Source: JACVRN01 sp963715565
Lineage (GTDB): Bacteria > Acidobacteriota > Blastocatellia > Pyrinomonadales > Pyrinomonadaceae
Length of the DNA stretch: 64,000 bases
Assembly (NCBI GenBank): GCA_963715565.1
Contig: OY970256.1
Span: 3,472,001 to 3,536,000 of the forward strand
Reading direction: 5' to 3'
The notes beneath the pieces are model-generated. The model saw nothing but the letters and a program-made list of their open reading frames with translations, was not told the origin of the DNA and did not search any database. The number at the start of each line of letters is the position of its first letter. Within the stretch, counting starts at the first letter, position 1. The translations under genes were made by a program, and so were the position numbers. Of the stretch, positions 43,025 through 51,005 are shown in pieces.

Positions 43025-43206
43025 TGTAAGAGGAAGAAAGAATTAACAGGGATGGACAGGATAGACAGGATATAGAAGAAGTGATAAATGCAAAGTGCAA
43101 AAGGCAGAATTAAAGAATAGCTTTTCATTCATCATTTTGCATTTTGACTTTTGCATTGCTTTTATCCTGTTCATCCTGTCTATCCCTGTTATAAATCCCT
43201 CTTACA
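43025..43206. repeat. 182-bp multi-level hairpin repeat
   Basis: The outer arms TGTAAGAGG/CCTCTTACA enclose a layer of ACAGGGATGGACAGGATAG words and then TGCAAAG/TGCAAAA heptamers. The layer at 43040-43071 is identical (inverted) to 19389-19420. It occupies the gap between nadK and the candidate ncRNA. The rest of the gap 42905-43243 shows nothing else. Confidence 0.9.
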
Positions 43207-43243
43207 TAAATTGACCTATTACCAGAAACAAGGCGTGAACTTT

Positions 43244-43294
43244 AAAAGCGAAACTGCGCTGCTCTTTGAGCCCGAAGACTCTCGAAGCAGCGCA
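43244..43294 (-). terminator. Intrinsic terminator of the candidate ncRNA
   Basis: TGCGCTGCT/AGCAGCGCA arms (43286-43294 and 43255-43263) form a 9-bp stem on the leftward strand. It is followed by AGTTTCGCTTTT. Confidence 0.65.
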
Positions 43295-43785
43295 ATCTCG
43301 GATTCCGTCTGAATCGCCGAAGCGACTCAGGGGAAGTTGGTGGCAACAACGCATGTACACGCGGTTGCTGCCGGATTTATATACCGGATGCGAGACTGGC
43401 GGCCAGTTCGGCTTCCGGTCAGCACCCGATTCATCCCTTGCGGGCTGAACCGTTGCGTCGCGTAAACGCAGTGCCGATAGGTTTTTGTTGTGGTGGCTTT
43501 CCTCCACCGCCGGTTACGTGCCCGGCAACGAGGCTCCTGTGAAAACCGAAGTCTTCACGAGAGCGACTTCCGCACTCCTTCGATGGTTCCTTTCCGAAAG
43601 AGCGCCACCTGTTTTTATCCAGATGGCTCGAGGAAATTTTTCAACCTCCTCTAGCAAGCCTTTCGGCTTCAGCGCGAGGCGTCAATAGAAGCAACTAGTC
43701 CGCCTGTCGCTTCTCTCAAACGACGCGTCGCCACGTCGCTCGCCTATCCTCATGCTGGTCGCAAAGCCCGTGAGCCTTGCGACGG
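43244..43785 (-). ncRNA. Candidate structured non-coding RNA of about 540 nt
   Basis: A leftward unit with a near-consensus promoter (43792-43820), a terminator (43244-43294) and no credible ORF. The sequence is full of stable hairpins on the RNA strand. These include a 7-bp stem GTCGCAA/TTGCGAC at 43758-43783 right at the 5' end, a GNRA loop AAGCC-GAAA-GGCTT at 43656-43669, GGTGG/CCACC at 43492-43508, CCC-GCAA-GGG at 43435-43444, and a UUCG loop with 9-bp arms at 43309-43330. I looked for RNase P (GAGGAAAGTCC), tmRNA and SRP RNA signatures and found none. The family is unknown to me. A 101-residue ORF inside has no start signal and no family likeness. Confidence 0.7.
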
Positions 43786-43791
43786 ATGCGG

Positions 43792-43820
43792 GTTATACCG
43801 TGACCGCGAATTCAAGTCAA
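43792..43820 (-). promoter_or_regulatory. Near-consensus sigma-70 promoter of the candidate ncRNA
   Basis: On the minus strand TTGACT (43815-43820), a 17-bp spacer and TATAAC (43792-43797). The expected start is near 43785. It is among the best promoters in the window and faces a region without an ORF. Confidence 0.8.
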
Positions 43821-43849
43821 GCAGAAAACACTTTAACTATCACGCTTTT

Positions 43850-43884
43850 TTTTCCACACACGCTGTGGAAAAAGTTGTGGAAAA
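43850..43884. other. Cluster of three DnaA-box-like 9-mers
   Basis: TTTTCCACA occurs at 43850-43858 on the plus strand and twice on the minus strand (43864-43872 and 43876-43884), next to an AT-rich run. Each differs from the E. coli consensus TTATCCACA at one base. They lie in the 70-base gap between the ncRNA promoter and the YkgJ-type gene. They may be DnaA sites that regulate the promoter or part of an origin; no dnaA or dnaN gene is nearby. Confidence 0.4.
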
Positions 43885-43888
43885 GTCT

Positions 43889-44569
43889 CTAATTGATGAC
43901 CGGCAAGCTCATGCGTACACGCGCACGCGCGCGAAAATTTTTTCCGCGTCGTGAGAAAAATTTATTGACTTCGGAATTGACGGAACGCGCTCGCCATGCG
44001 CGCGTCAAAAGCAACAGCTCCGACCCGTCGCTTTCAGGATCAACCAGCGTCAGCCAGAGCGGAATTGGCAACCACGCCCACCCCGCTCCATAGACTTCTG
44101 TGTTTAATTTTTCCACGCGATGCTCTGCGCGTTCCTCCAAAGCATGCGGCGGCAAATCTTCCCAGCGGTCATAGCAGGCGTGTTGAATACAGGGCGCGGG
44201 CTTGGCGCGGCGATGCACAAGACAGCCCACGCGCGGCACGTAGAGCGGGCACGCGAAAGTCTGCGCGAAGGTGTCGCCCGCAGCCCGTAGGCTATAGCGC
44301 GTGACAGCCTCTCTGGCTCGACTGTAAACAGCTCGCTTTTCATCAAGAGAGAGACGGGGCGTGCGCTCCATGGTTTCGCGTATGGCGACTGCTTCGAGGC
44401 GTGTGATGTGTACGTTGACGAAATGCGCGTCGGTGCAGCACGTGCCGCGCGTGGGGCATGTCGCGCAATCGCGCGCGGCGTGCTCGTAATTACGCCGGAT
44501 GTCGCTCTGGTATGAAGCCTTCAGGCGCTGCAACTGAGCAAGCGCCTCGGTTTCGGTTCGTCTCGTCAT
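43889..44569 (-). CDS. YkgJ-type cysteine-cluster protein
   Basis: A 226-residue protein with CATCPTRGTCCTDAHFVNVHITRLEAVAI near the N-terminus and CPLYVPRVGCLVHRRAKPAPC further on. This matches the CxxC...CC...C...C pattern of YkgJ proteins that probably bind zinc or an iron-sulfur cluster. Function is unknown. The C-terminus is basic (RRGKNFRARARVR). Its ATG overlaps the tlyA stop by four bases, so it is translated together with tlyA. Confidence 0.82.
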   Translation of the reverse strand: MTRRTETEALAQLQRLKASYQSDIRRNYEHAARDCATCPTRGTCCTDAHFVNVHITRLEAVAIRETMERTPRLSLDEKRAVYSRAREAVTRYSLRAAGDTFAQTFACPLYVPRVGCLVHRRAKPAPCIQHACYDRWEDLPPHALEERAEHRVEKLNTEVYGAGWAWLPIPLWLTLVDPESDGSELLLLTRAWRARSVNSEVNKFFSRRGKNFRARARVRMSLPVIN

Positions 44570-45309
44570 GATTTTTCGTAGAGCGCCAGGAATTCCAGAT
44601 TTCCGTCCGCGCCGCGCACGGGCGAAGGAATAACGCCGCGCACGACGAGCCCCAAACCTTTAGCCGCTTGATTGACTTCCTCTATCACGCGCGCGTGCTT
44701 TTCAGGGTCAGAGACAATACCGCCACGGCCCACCTCGCCCCGCCCGACTTCAAACTGCGGTTTGATGAGCGTAATGAATCGCCCTCCTTCAGTCAACAGT
44801 GGCACAATCGCGGGCATGACTTTGGTCGCGGAGATAAACGAGACATCCATCACGGCCAGCTCAAACTTTTCCGCGAAATCCTCCGGCACGACGTAACGCG
44901 CGTTGACGCCTTCGCGCGCCTCTACGCGCTCGTCATTTCTTATGCGCCAGTCGAGCTGGTTATGGCCGACGTCAAGGCTAACGACGCGACGCGCGCCATG
45001 CTGCAAGAGGCAATCCGTAAAGCCGCCCGTAGAAGCTCCGACGTCAAGACAGACGAGCCCGCCGACGTCCACCTTCCACTCCGCAAGCGCCGCTTCGAGC
45101 TTGAGACCGCCGCGCCCTACATAACGCGAAGCGGGATTTTCAGAGCCCTTGATGCGGACGGGCGCGTCCAAGGGAAAGCTCTCCGAAGGCTTGTTGACGC
45201 GCTGCTCTCCGACGAGCACCACGCCGGCCATGACGAGCGCCTGCGCCCTCGTGCGCGATTCCGCCAGACCGCGCTCGACCAGCAACTTGTCTATACGCTC
45301 ACGCTTCAT
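44566..45309 (-). CDS. tlyA: TlyA-family rRNA 2'-O-methyltransferase
   Basis: About 247 residues from MKRERIDKLLVERGLAESRTRAQALVMAG, the S4 RNA-binding domain. The methyltransferase follows: RYVGRGGLKLEAAL, VCLDVGASTGGFTDCLLQHGA (SAM loop), VSLDVGHNQLDWRIR, VMDVSFISATKVMP, FITLIKPQFEVGRGEVGRGGIV. Members methylate ribosomal RNA riboses, and some have been called haemolysins. An upstream in-frame ATG adds 26 hydrophobic residues, unlikely to be real. Confidence 0.92.
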   Translation of the reverse strand: MKRERIDKLLVERGLAESRTRAQALVMAGVVLVGEQRVNKPSESFPLDAPVRIKGSENPASRYVGRGGLKLEAALAEWKVDVGGLVCLDVGASTGGFTDCLLQHGARRVVSLDVGHNQLDWRIRNDERVEAREGVNARYVVPEDFAEKFELAVMDVSFISATKVMPAIVPLLTEGGRFITLIKPQFEVGRGEVGRGGIVSDPEKHARVIEEVNQAAKGLGLVVRGVIPSPVRGADGNLEFLALYEKS

Positions 45310-45372
45310 TCCAACGAAATACTTTACAGCAGAACAGGAGGGCACAAGAAGGAAGAAGAGGATAAAGAAAAT

Positions 45373-45452
45373 CGCCGGGCTAGTCATGCTTTGCCCGGCG
45401 TTTGCTGTAGATAAAATATGTGAAGCTTAGAGCGCGTGCGCGCTCTAAGCTT
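45373..45452. terminator. Two hairpins between tlyA and the next gene
   Basis: CGCCGGGC/GCCCGGCG (45373-45380 and 45393-45400) is followed by T-rich sequence in both directions. AAGCTTAGAGCGC/GCGCTCTAAGCTT (45423-45435 and 45440-45452) is a perfect 13-bp stem with a four-base loop. Both lie just past the stop of the gene at 45464 and are probably its terminator. Confidence 0.6.
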
Positions 45453-45463
45453 TCCGTTCTAGT

Positions 45464-46150
45464 TTAAGGCTGCTGGCGGCCCTCGAAGATTTCGCGTATG
45501 CGGTTGATGCGTTCGCTGGCGCGCTCTATCTGGCGCGGCACGTCTACGGCTTCATCCTCACGCTGACGGCGGCGGCGCTCACGGCGGCGCGCGCGGGCGT
45601 CAGCGTCCGGATTCTCTTCTTCGTCATCATTCGCGTTGCCAGATTTATCACGCGCGGGCGGCGGACTCTTCAACTCGTCCTGCCTGTCCTTCCTGTCGTC
45701 GGCTTTTTTATCGTCGTCGGCTTCTTTCGCGCGCGCGGCATCTTCCTTTTTATCCGCGTCCTCATCCTCTTCGGACACCTTGTCCGCGCTCGGCTCTGCT
45801 ATCTTTACTTCCGGCACGACAGGGATTTGAGCTTGCTCTGTCTTGACGGTCGCAGGCGGATTGGTCGTGGCCTGCGCGGGCTGGGCTATGGGAGATGCGC
45901 TCTGTTGTCCTGATTGCATGCGCGCAAGGCCAAGGCCGCCGAGGAGGCCGATGCCTACGGCGGCGATGACGATGACGGCCAGGAAGCTAAAACGTTTGTA
46001 GAAGGGAACGGGCGCGGCGGCTTGTGCTCCCGCCTGCCCCGGTTGAAGCGGGACGACGGGCTGCGCCGAAAGGAGCGTCTCTTCGGCGTCAAACTGAGGC
46101 GTCCCGGGTCTGGAGGGGACGGGGATGATAATCTTTCTTTTCTGTTCCAT
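45464..46150 (-). CDS. Single-pass membrane protein with acidic and basic tail
   Basis: About 228 residues from MEQKRKIIIPVPSRPGTPQ, preceded by a purine-rich stretch; an earlier in-frame start is less likely. One transmembrane segment, FSFLAVIVIAAVGIGLLGGLGLA, follows a short cytoplasmic part. The rest is Pro/Gln-rich, then a strongly charged stretch of Asp, Glu and Lys (SEEDEDADKKEDAA, ADDDKKADDRKDRQDE), then an Arg-rich stretch (ARRRERRRRQREDEAVD). Function unknown; it could interact with nucleic acid or the envelope. Confidence 0.68.
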   Translation of the reverse strand: MEQKRKIIIPVPSRPGTPQFDAEETLLSAQPVVPLQPGQAGAQAAAPVPFYKRFSFLAVIVIAAVGIGLLGGLGLARMQSGQQSASPIAQPAQATTNPPATVKTEQAQIPVVPEVKIAEPSADKVSEEDEDADKKEDAARAKEADDDKKADDRKDRQDELKSPPPARDKSGNANDDEEENPDADARARRRERRRRQREDEAVDVPRQIERASERINRIREIFEGRQQP

Positions 46151-46501
46151 CTTAAAAATCTCTTCTTCGGAGCCTCGGAAGTCAAAAGCTATTATTGCAA
46201 ATCTGTTGTGAAATTTGTTTGCAAAATCGAGGCCACTCAACCACGCGCCGCTGGAGCGCCTCGCCCCATGACCTCTAACCGGCCTTGCGGCTCAGGTTTT
46301 AGATGCCCGCCGCGCCTAGAAAGTATCCTATGCGGTGGGCTCCTGTATAGAACGATCTCGTGTACCAAACTTACAGCTGCGCACGAAAGGGTAAGTGCGC
46401 GCGGAAAACTAAATCCTTTATGAGAAGCGGCGCTCTGGCTTATACTCCGCGCCGGGTTTGTCGTGAAAGCCCTCTCAAGCTTCGTATGAGGTATTAGATA
46501 G
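46151..46501. other. Gap of about 350 bases between divergent genes
   Basis: It separates the single-pass membrane protein gene and the TPR gene. An AT-rich segment near 46185-46220 has TTGCAAA and TTTGCAA in inverted order, and could be an operator. A TTATACT hexamer-like -10 element lies about 60 bases before the TPR start, without a convincing -35. Nothing else is supported. Confidence 0.4.
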
Positions 46502-47404
46502 ATGATCTATTTTCCACGCTCCTCGCTCATGCTTCTGGCGGCTCTTTTTTTAATCTTCATGGCGGGCGCTCCCTCTCGTGCGCAAGACCTTTCGGGCGGG
46601 GCCAGCCAGGAGGATCTCTCCGGCGGAGCCAGCGAAGAGGACGAGCGTCCCTCGAATCCGCCCGTCAGCCGTTCGTCAAAACCGAAACAGCCAAAGAGCA
46701 CATCGCGCACGACGCAGCCGCGCGTAGACCTCACCGAACAGGTGGAAGATGCCCTGCACGACGGCAACACTGCGCGCGACGCGAAGAATTTCGCGGAGGC
46801 CGAGCGCGCCTACCAGCAAGCCCTGAAGCTCAACCCGAAAGAGGCACGCGCATTGGAAGGGCTCGGCAACGTCTATTTCGACCAGCGCCGTTTCAAGGAA
46901 GCGGCGGACAGCTACAAAAAGGCCGTCGAGTTAAAGCCCGACGACGCGCGTCTTCATCTGGCGCTCGGCATTGTTTATAACCGCATGAGACTCGTGAACG
47001 AAGCTCTGCAAGAGTTTGAGCAGGCCGCGCGTCTCAAACCCGATCTGGCCGAAAGTTATTTCGGGCAAGGCATGGCGCACACGCGTTTGAACCAGCCCCG
47101 AAAAGCGGCTGAAGATTTCCAGCAGGCCATACGCTACCGGCGCGACTACGTTCAAGCCTACAACATGCTCGGTCTCACTTATCGCCGCCTGCGCCGCCTG
47201 CGCGACGCCATAGACCCGCTCAAACAGGCCATCACCTACAACCGCGATTTTGCTCCCGCCCGCTTTAACCTCGCGCTCGTCTATCACGCTCTAGGCGACA
47301 GCGCCGCAGCGCAGGAGCAACTAAAGATTCTACGCACGCTCGACACGGATCGAGCCGACAGGGCCGCAAGAATCATGGCGAACCGGCCCGGTCGTGGGAA
47401 TTAA
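46502..47404 (+). CDS. Exported TPR protein
   Basis: A 300-residue protein with a signal peptide (LMLLAALFLIFMAGAPSRA), then a repeated segment DLSGGASQEDLSGGASEEDE and a Pro/Ser/Lys-rich linker. From residue about 85 on it has six TPR units, for example AERAYQQALKLNPKEARALEGLGNVYFDQRRF and AADSYKKAVELKPDDARLHLALGIVYNRM. It is likely a periplasmic or outer-membrane-associated scaffold. It lies directly upstream of the kinase-STAND gene, with a heptamer hairpin between them. Confidence 0.85.
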   Translation: MIYFPRSSLMLLAALFLIFMAGAPSRAQDLSGGASQEDLSGGASEEDERPSNPPVSRSSKPKQPKSTSRTTQPRVDLTEQVEDALHDGNTARDAKNFAEAERAYQQALKLNPKEARALEGLGNVYFDQRRFKEAADSYKKAVELKPDDARLHLALGIVYNRMRLVNEALQEFEQAARLKPDLAESYFGQGMAHTRLNQPRKAAEDFQQAIRYRRDYVQAYNMLGLTYRRLRRLRDAIDPLKQAITYNRDFAPARFNLALVYHALGDSAAAQEQLKILRTLDTDRADRAARIMANRPGRGN

Positions 47405-47409
47405 AACTT

Positions 47410-47493
47410 CAATGCAAAATGCAAAGTGCAAAATGATGAATGAAGAGAAAGAGCTTCTTTAATTCTGCATTTTGCACTTTGCATTTTGCATTG
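47410..47493. repeat. Heptamer hairpin (TGCAAAA/TGCAAAG words)
   Basis: Perfect 25-base inverted arms (47410-47434 and 47469-47493), built from TGCAAAA, TGCAAAG and related words. It fills the gap between the TPR gene and the kinase gene. An ATG upstream of the kinase start would read through the right arm. Confidence 0.93.
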
Positions 47494-47501
47494 CCTTCAT
47501 C

Positions 47502-50500
47502 ATGTCCTTCCCTGCGGGCACAAGACTTAGCCGTTATGAAATCCGCTCGCCCATTGGCGCGGGCGGGATGGGCGAAGTTTATCTGGCGGAGGACACGCGG
47601 TTGCGCCGGGACGTCGTCCTGAAAATCCTGCCCGCCGAAGTTGTCAGCAACCGCGAACGTCTCCTGCGCTTCGAGCAGGAAGCGCGCGCAACTTCCAGCC
47701 TCAATCATCCCAACATCATCACCATCTTCGAGATTGGCGAAGAGCGCGGCATTCATTTCATCGTCACCGAATTCATCAAGGGCGACAGCCTGCGCCAGTT
47801 CATCGGCGCGCGCCCAATTGAGTTGAGCGAGATTCTCAACATCGCGCTGCAACTCGCTTCGGCCCTCGCCGCAGCACACGAAGCAGAGATTGTGCATCGC
47901 GACATCAAGCCCGAGAACATCATGGTCAGGCACGACCGGATAGTGAAGGTGCTGGATTTCGGCTTAGCCAAGCTGGCGAATAAATCAAAAGAGCGAGTGC
48001 TCGTGGATTCAAAAGCCGAGACGGATGCGCGCGTCATGACCACACCGGGCGTCGTGATGGGAACGGTGCTCTACATGTCGCCGGAACAGGCGCGCGGTCT
48101 TCCCGTGGATGCGCGCACGGACATCTGGAGCCTCGGCGTTGTGCTCTACGAGATGCTGGCGCATCGCTGGCCGTTCGAAGGCGAGACGCCGAGCGATGTC
48201 ATCGCCTCTATACTGAAAACAGAGCCGCCCGCGTTGACGAGTTTCGTTCCCGGCGTCCCCGCGGAGCTTGAGCGCATCGTGATGAAAGCTTTGCGCAAGA
48301 AGAAGGAGGAGCGCTACCAGACAATCGACGAGCTGGCGCTCGATTTAAAGAGCTTCAAGCAGCGCATGGAGTTCGTGGCGGAGTTGGAGCGCAGCCTCTC
48401 GCCGGAAGAATCGCGTGGGGAAACCGGGAAGCAAGGCGAAAGAAGCGCGGCTGCTTTGAGCGCGGCGACGATTATCGAAACCACATCGCTATTCTCCAAA
48501 GAGCGCCATCCGAATAATCTTTCAGAAGAATTGACACCGCTCGCCGGTCGGGAAGCGGAGACGGCGGCCATCGTACGGCTGCTCGGGCGCGATGACGTGC
48601 GGCTGATGACACTGACGGGTGTGGGCGGCACAGGCAAGACGCGGCTGGCCGCGCATGTTGCCAGAGAGATGATTCAGGAGTTTGAAGACGGCGTGTTCTT
48701 TATTGATCTCGCGCCCGTCCGCGACCCCTCGCTCGTCGCCTCTTCAATCGCGCAGCCGTTGGGAGTGCAGGAAGCGGGCGGGAAGTCGTTGGCCGAAGCC
48801 CTGAAGGATTTTTTGCGCGAGCGCCGTATGCTTCTCGTCCTGGACAATTTCGAACAGGTCACGCCAGCGGCCCGACTGGTCAAAGAACTGCTCTCTGCTA
48901 CGCAGAGGTCGAAGATACTGGTCACGAGCCGCGTGCCGCTGCATCTACAAGCTGAGCGTGAGTTCAATGTTCCGCCGCTTGAGTTTCCTGCTGTTCAAGA
49001 GCTGCCCGCAACGGACGAGTTAATGCAGTATGCGGCCATCGCTCTTTTTGTCGAGCGCGCACAGTCAGTCAAACCGGCTTTCGCGCTGACAGATGACAAC
49101 GCGAAGGCTGTCACAGAGATTTGCACGAGGCTGGACGGTTTGCCGCTCGCGATAGAACTGGCAGCCGCGCGCATCAAGATTCTATCCGCTCAAGCCATCC
49201 TCACCAGATTAGAGAATCGGTTAAAGCTCTTGACCGGAGGCGCGAGCGACTTGCCCGCGCGCCAGCAAACCATGCGCAGCGCGATTTCATGGAGCTACGA
49301 CCTTTTAACTGAAGACGAGAAGCGGTTGTTTCGTCGGTTGGCGGTCTTCGCGGGCGGATTTGGGTTTGAAGCGGCGGCGTCAGTGGTCGGCGCAGAAATA
49401 GAGAGCGATGAACAAAGCGAGGCAGGCGGCCATCAACCGGCGAGTGATGTTCTTGACGGCATCACGTCGCTGGTAGACAAAAGCTTGCTGGTCCAGAAAG
49501 AGCAGGCGGACGGCGAGCCGCGCCTGCGGATGCTCGAAGTGGTCAGAGAATACGCGCTGGATGCTCTGGCAGCGAGCGGTGAAGCGGAAATACTCAGGCG
49601 CAATCACGCGGCCTATTTCGTCGCGCTCGGAGAAGAAGCGGAGCCGCATTTGCAAGCCTCGCAATCGGCGGAGTGGCTCGACCGTCTGGAAGAGGAACAC
49701 GATAATTTGCGCGCCGCGCTACAGTGGTCATTGGAGCATGACGAAGAAAAGGCGGCACGTCTGGCGGGAGCGGTGCGTAGTTTCTGGTCTCGTCACAGTC
49801 ATCTGACGGAAGGGAGCAGATGGCTGAAAGCGGCGTTGGAGCGAAGCCCTGATTCGCCGCCAGCCGTGCGCTTCAAACTGCTGGGCGGGCTTGGTCTGTC
49901 TGCGCGGAATCAGGGTGATAACGAGACGGCGCGGAAAGCGTATGAAGAAGGTTTGGCGCTGGGCAGAGCGGTGAACGACTTGCGGCAAGTTGCACTTTCG
50001 AGCAGGGGCTTAGGAATGGTGGCGCACCGGCAAGGCGACTTCACGACAGCGCGAAAATTTTTTGAAGAGGGTCTGGCAATCAGCCGCGAGTTGAACGACA
50101 CATTTGGCATCGCGGCCTCACTCAACTTTCTGGGAGATTTAACGCGCACGGAAGGCAACTACGCGGAGGCGCATCCGCTCTTCGAGGAATCTTTAGCGAT
50201 TTGCAGACAGCTCGGCAATAAAGAAGCTGTCAGCAGCAACCTTAACAACCTCGGAGCAGTTAACTACATCGCGGGCGATTTCGTGGCGGCGCGCGCGCAC
50301 TTTGCTGAAGCCTTAACGACGGCGCATGAGTTGGGACACAAAATTCAAACCTCTTTTTCTCTGGACGGCTTTGCCGCTCTCGCCCTCAAGCGTGGAGACG
50401 TGGAGCGTGCAGCGCTTCTTGCAGGCGCGACGCAACGTTTGCGCGAATCAATCAGCTACGAGATAGAGCCTGCCGAACGCCGCTTCCGCGACGATTACCT

Positions 50501-50618
50501 ACAAGCCTTACGCGCCGCGCTTTCGGAAAAGGAGTTCGCCGCCGCTTACGAGCAGGGCCGCGCTCTCAAAACACGCGAAGCCATGGCGCTTGCTTTAGAG
50601 GAACCTGCTAATGGCTGA
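47502..50618 (+). CDS. Ser/Thr protein kinase fused to NB-ARC ATPase and TPR array
   Basis: About 1038 residues from MSFPAGTRLSRYEIRSPIGAGGMGEVYLAEDT; the longer reading starts in the repeat. The kinase (12-285) has Lys41, HRDIKPEN (Asp134), DFGLA (Asp152) and SPEQARGLPVDARTDIWSLG, so it should be active. An NB-ARC domain follows with P-loop GVGGTGKT (373-380), Walker B VLDNFEQV (Asp448) and the conserved LPLAIELAAARI. The last 350 residues are TPR-like repeats (ETARKAYEEGLALGRAVNDL, TTARKFFEEGLAISRELNDT). It is a cytoplasmic STAND-type signalling protein. A paralogue lies at 54664-57744. Ligand and targets are unknown. Confidence 0.92.
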   Translation: MSFPAGTRLSRYEIRSPIGAGGMGEVYLAEDTRLRRDVVLKILPAEVVSNRERLLRFEQEARATSSLNHPNIITIFEIGEERGIHFIVTEFIKGDSLRQFIGARPIELSEILNIALQLASALAAAHEAEIVHRDIKPENIMVRHDRIVKVLDFGLAKLANKSKERVLVDSKAETDARVMTTPGVVMGTVLYMSPEQARGLPVDARTDIWSLGVVLYEMLAHRWPFEGETPSDVIASILKTEPPALTSFVPGVPAELERIVMKALRKKKEERYQTIDELALDLKSFKQRMEFVAELERSLSPEESRGETGKQGERSAAALSAATIIETTSLFSKERHPNNLSEELTPLAGREAETAAIVRLLGRDDVRLMTLTGVGGTGKTRLAAHVAREMIQEFEDGVFFIDLAPVRDPSLVASSIAQPLGVQEAGGKSLAEALKDFLRERRMLLVLDNFEQVTPAARLVKELLSATQRSKILVTSRVPLHLQAEREFNVPPLEFPAVQELPATDELMQYAAIALFVERAQSVKPAFALTDDNAKAVTEICTRLDGLPLAIELAAARIKILSAQAILTRLENRLKLLTGGASDLPARQQTMRSAISWSYDLLTEDEKRLFRRLAVFAGGFGFEAAASVVGAEIESDEQSEAGGHQPASDVLDGITSLVDKSLLVQKEQADGEPRLRMLEVVREYALDALAASGEAEILRRNHAAYFVALGEEAEPHLQASQSAEWLDRLEEEHDNLRAALQWSLEHDEEKAARLAGAVRSFWSRHSHLTEGSRWLKAALERSPDSPPAVRFKLLGGLGLSARNQGDNETARKAYEEGLALGRAVNDLRQVALSSRGLGMVAHRQGDFTTARKFFEEGLAISRELNDTFGIAASLNFLGDLTRTEGNYAEAHPLFEESLAICRQLGNKEAVSSNLNNLGAVNYIAGDFVAARAHFAEALTTAHELGHKIQTSFSLDGFAALALKRGDVERAALLAGATQRLRESISYEIEPAERRFRDDYLQALRAALSEKEFAAAYEQGRALKTREAMALALEEPANG

Positions 50619-50628
50619 GGCATTCATC

Positions 50629-50796
50629 GGTAGTGGGTCAGTTTCAAATTTGAGAGCATATGCTCTGCAAGTCATTCACCGCCGAGACGCAGAGAGCGCG
50701 GAGCAGCGCAGAGAAAAGACTTTAATTCTCTCTGCGTTAACTCTGCGACATCTCTGCGTCTCTGCGGTGAGTTTGATTTCAAACTGACCAACTACC
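50629..50796. repeat. 168-bp hairpin repeat with TAGTGGGTCAGTTTCAAA ends
   Basis: The outer arms GGTAGTGGGTCAG (50629-50641) and its near-complement (50784-50796) resemble the ends of the element at 59987-60214. Inside are inverted arms of GAGACGCAGAGA/TCTCTGCGTCTC type words. It lies in the gap of about 390 bases between the kinase gene and the tricorn gene; the rest of that gap shows no other gene. Confidence 0.88.
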
Positions 50797-51005
50797 CATT
50801 CATCAAAACTCTGGCGTGCGCGAACGAAGACGGCTAAAATGGGCCGGTCTTATCATCCTTAATACGCCATCGTCATGCAGGGCTTCATAGAGCGGTCGCA
50901 GAGCGTCTGCCTTCTTCCGCAGGCACGCGCTCGTCAGGCCACTATGCAATCATCCGCAATCTCGGTCGGCGTCAGACACTCTTTACTCAAAGGAGCCGCA
51001 GAAGA

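Noticed and set aside
43202..43507. A 101-residue ORF on the minus strand inside the candidate ncRNA
   Set aside because: There is no ribosome-binding site and no family likeness, and it runs across the stable hairpins and the terminator.
43244..43785. Assignment of this transcript to RNase P RNA, tmRNA or SRP RNA
   Set aside because: The conserved RNase P words GAGGAAAGTCC and the CGGCTTAT end are missing (only GAGGAAAGCC is present), there is no tRNA-like end with CCA, and no SRP core.
43850..43884. Declaring the chromosomal origin here
   Set aside because: Only three imperfect boxes and no dnaA/dnaN/gidA context; kept as a possible DnaA site only.
29308..47493. Heptamer repeats as CRISPR arrays
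   Set aside because: Units are adjacent or nearly so with no unique spacers, arms are inverted, and no cas gene is present.
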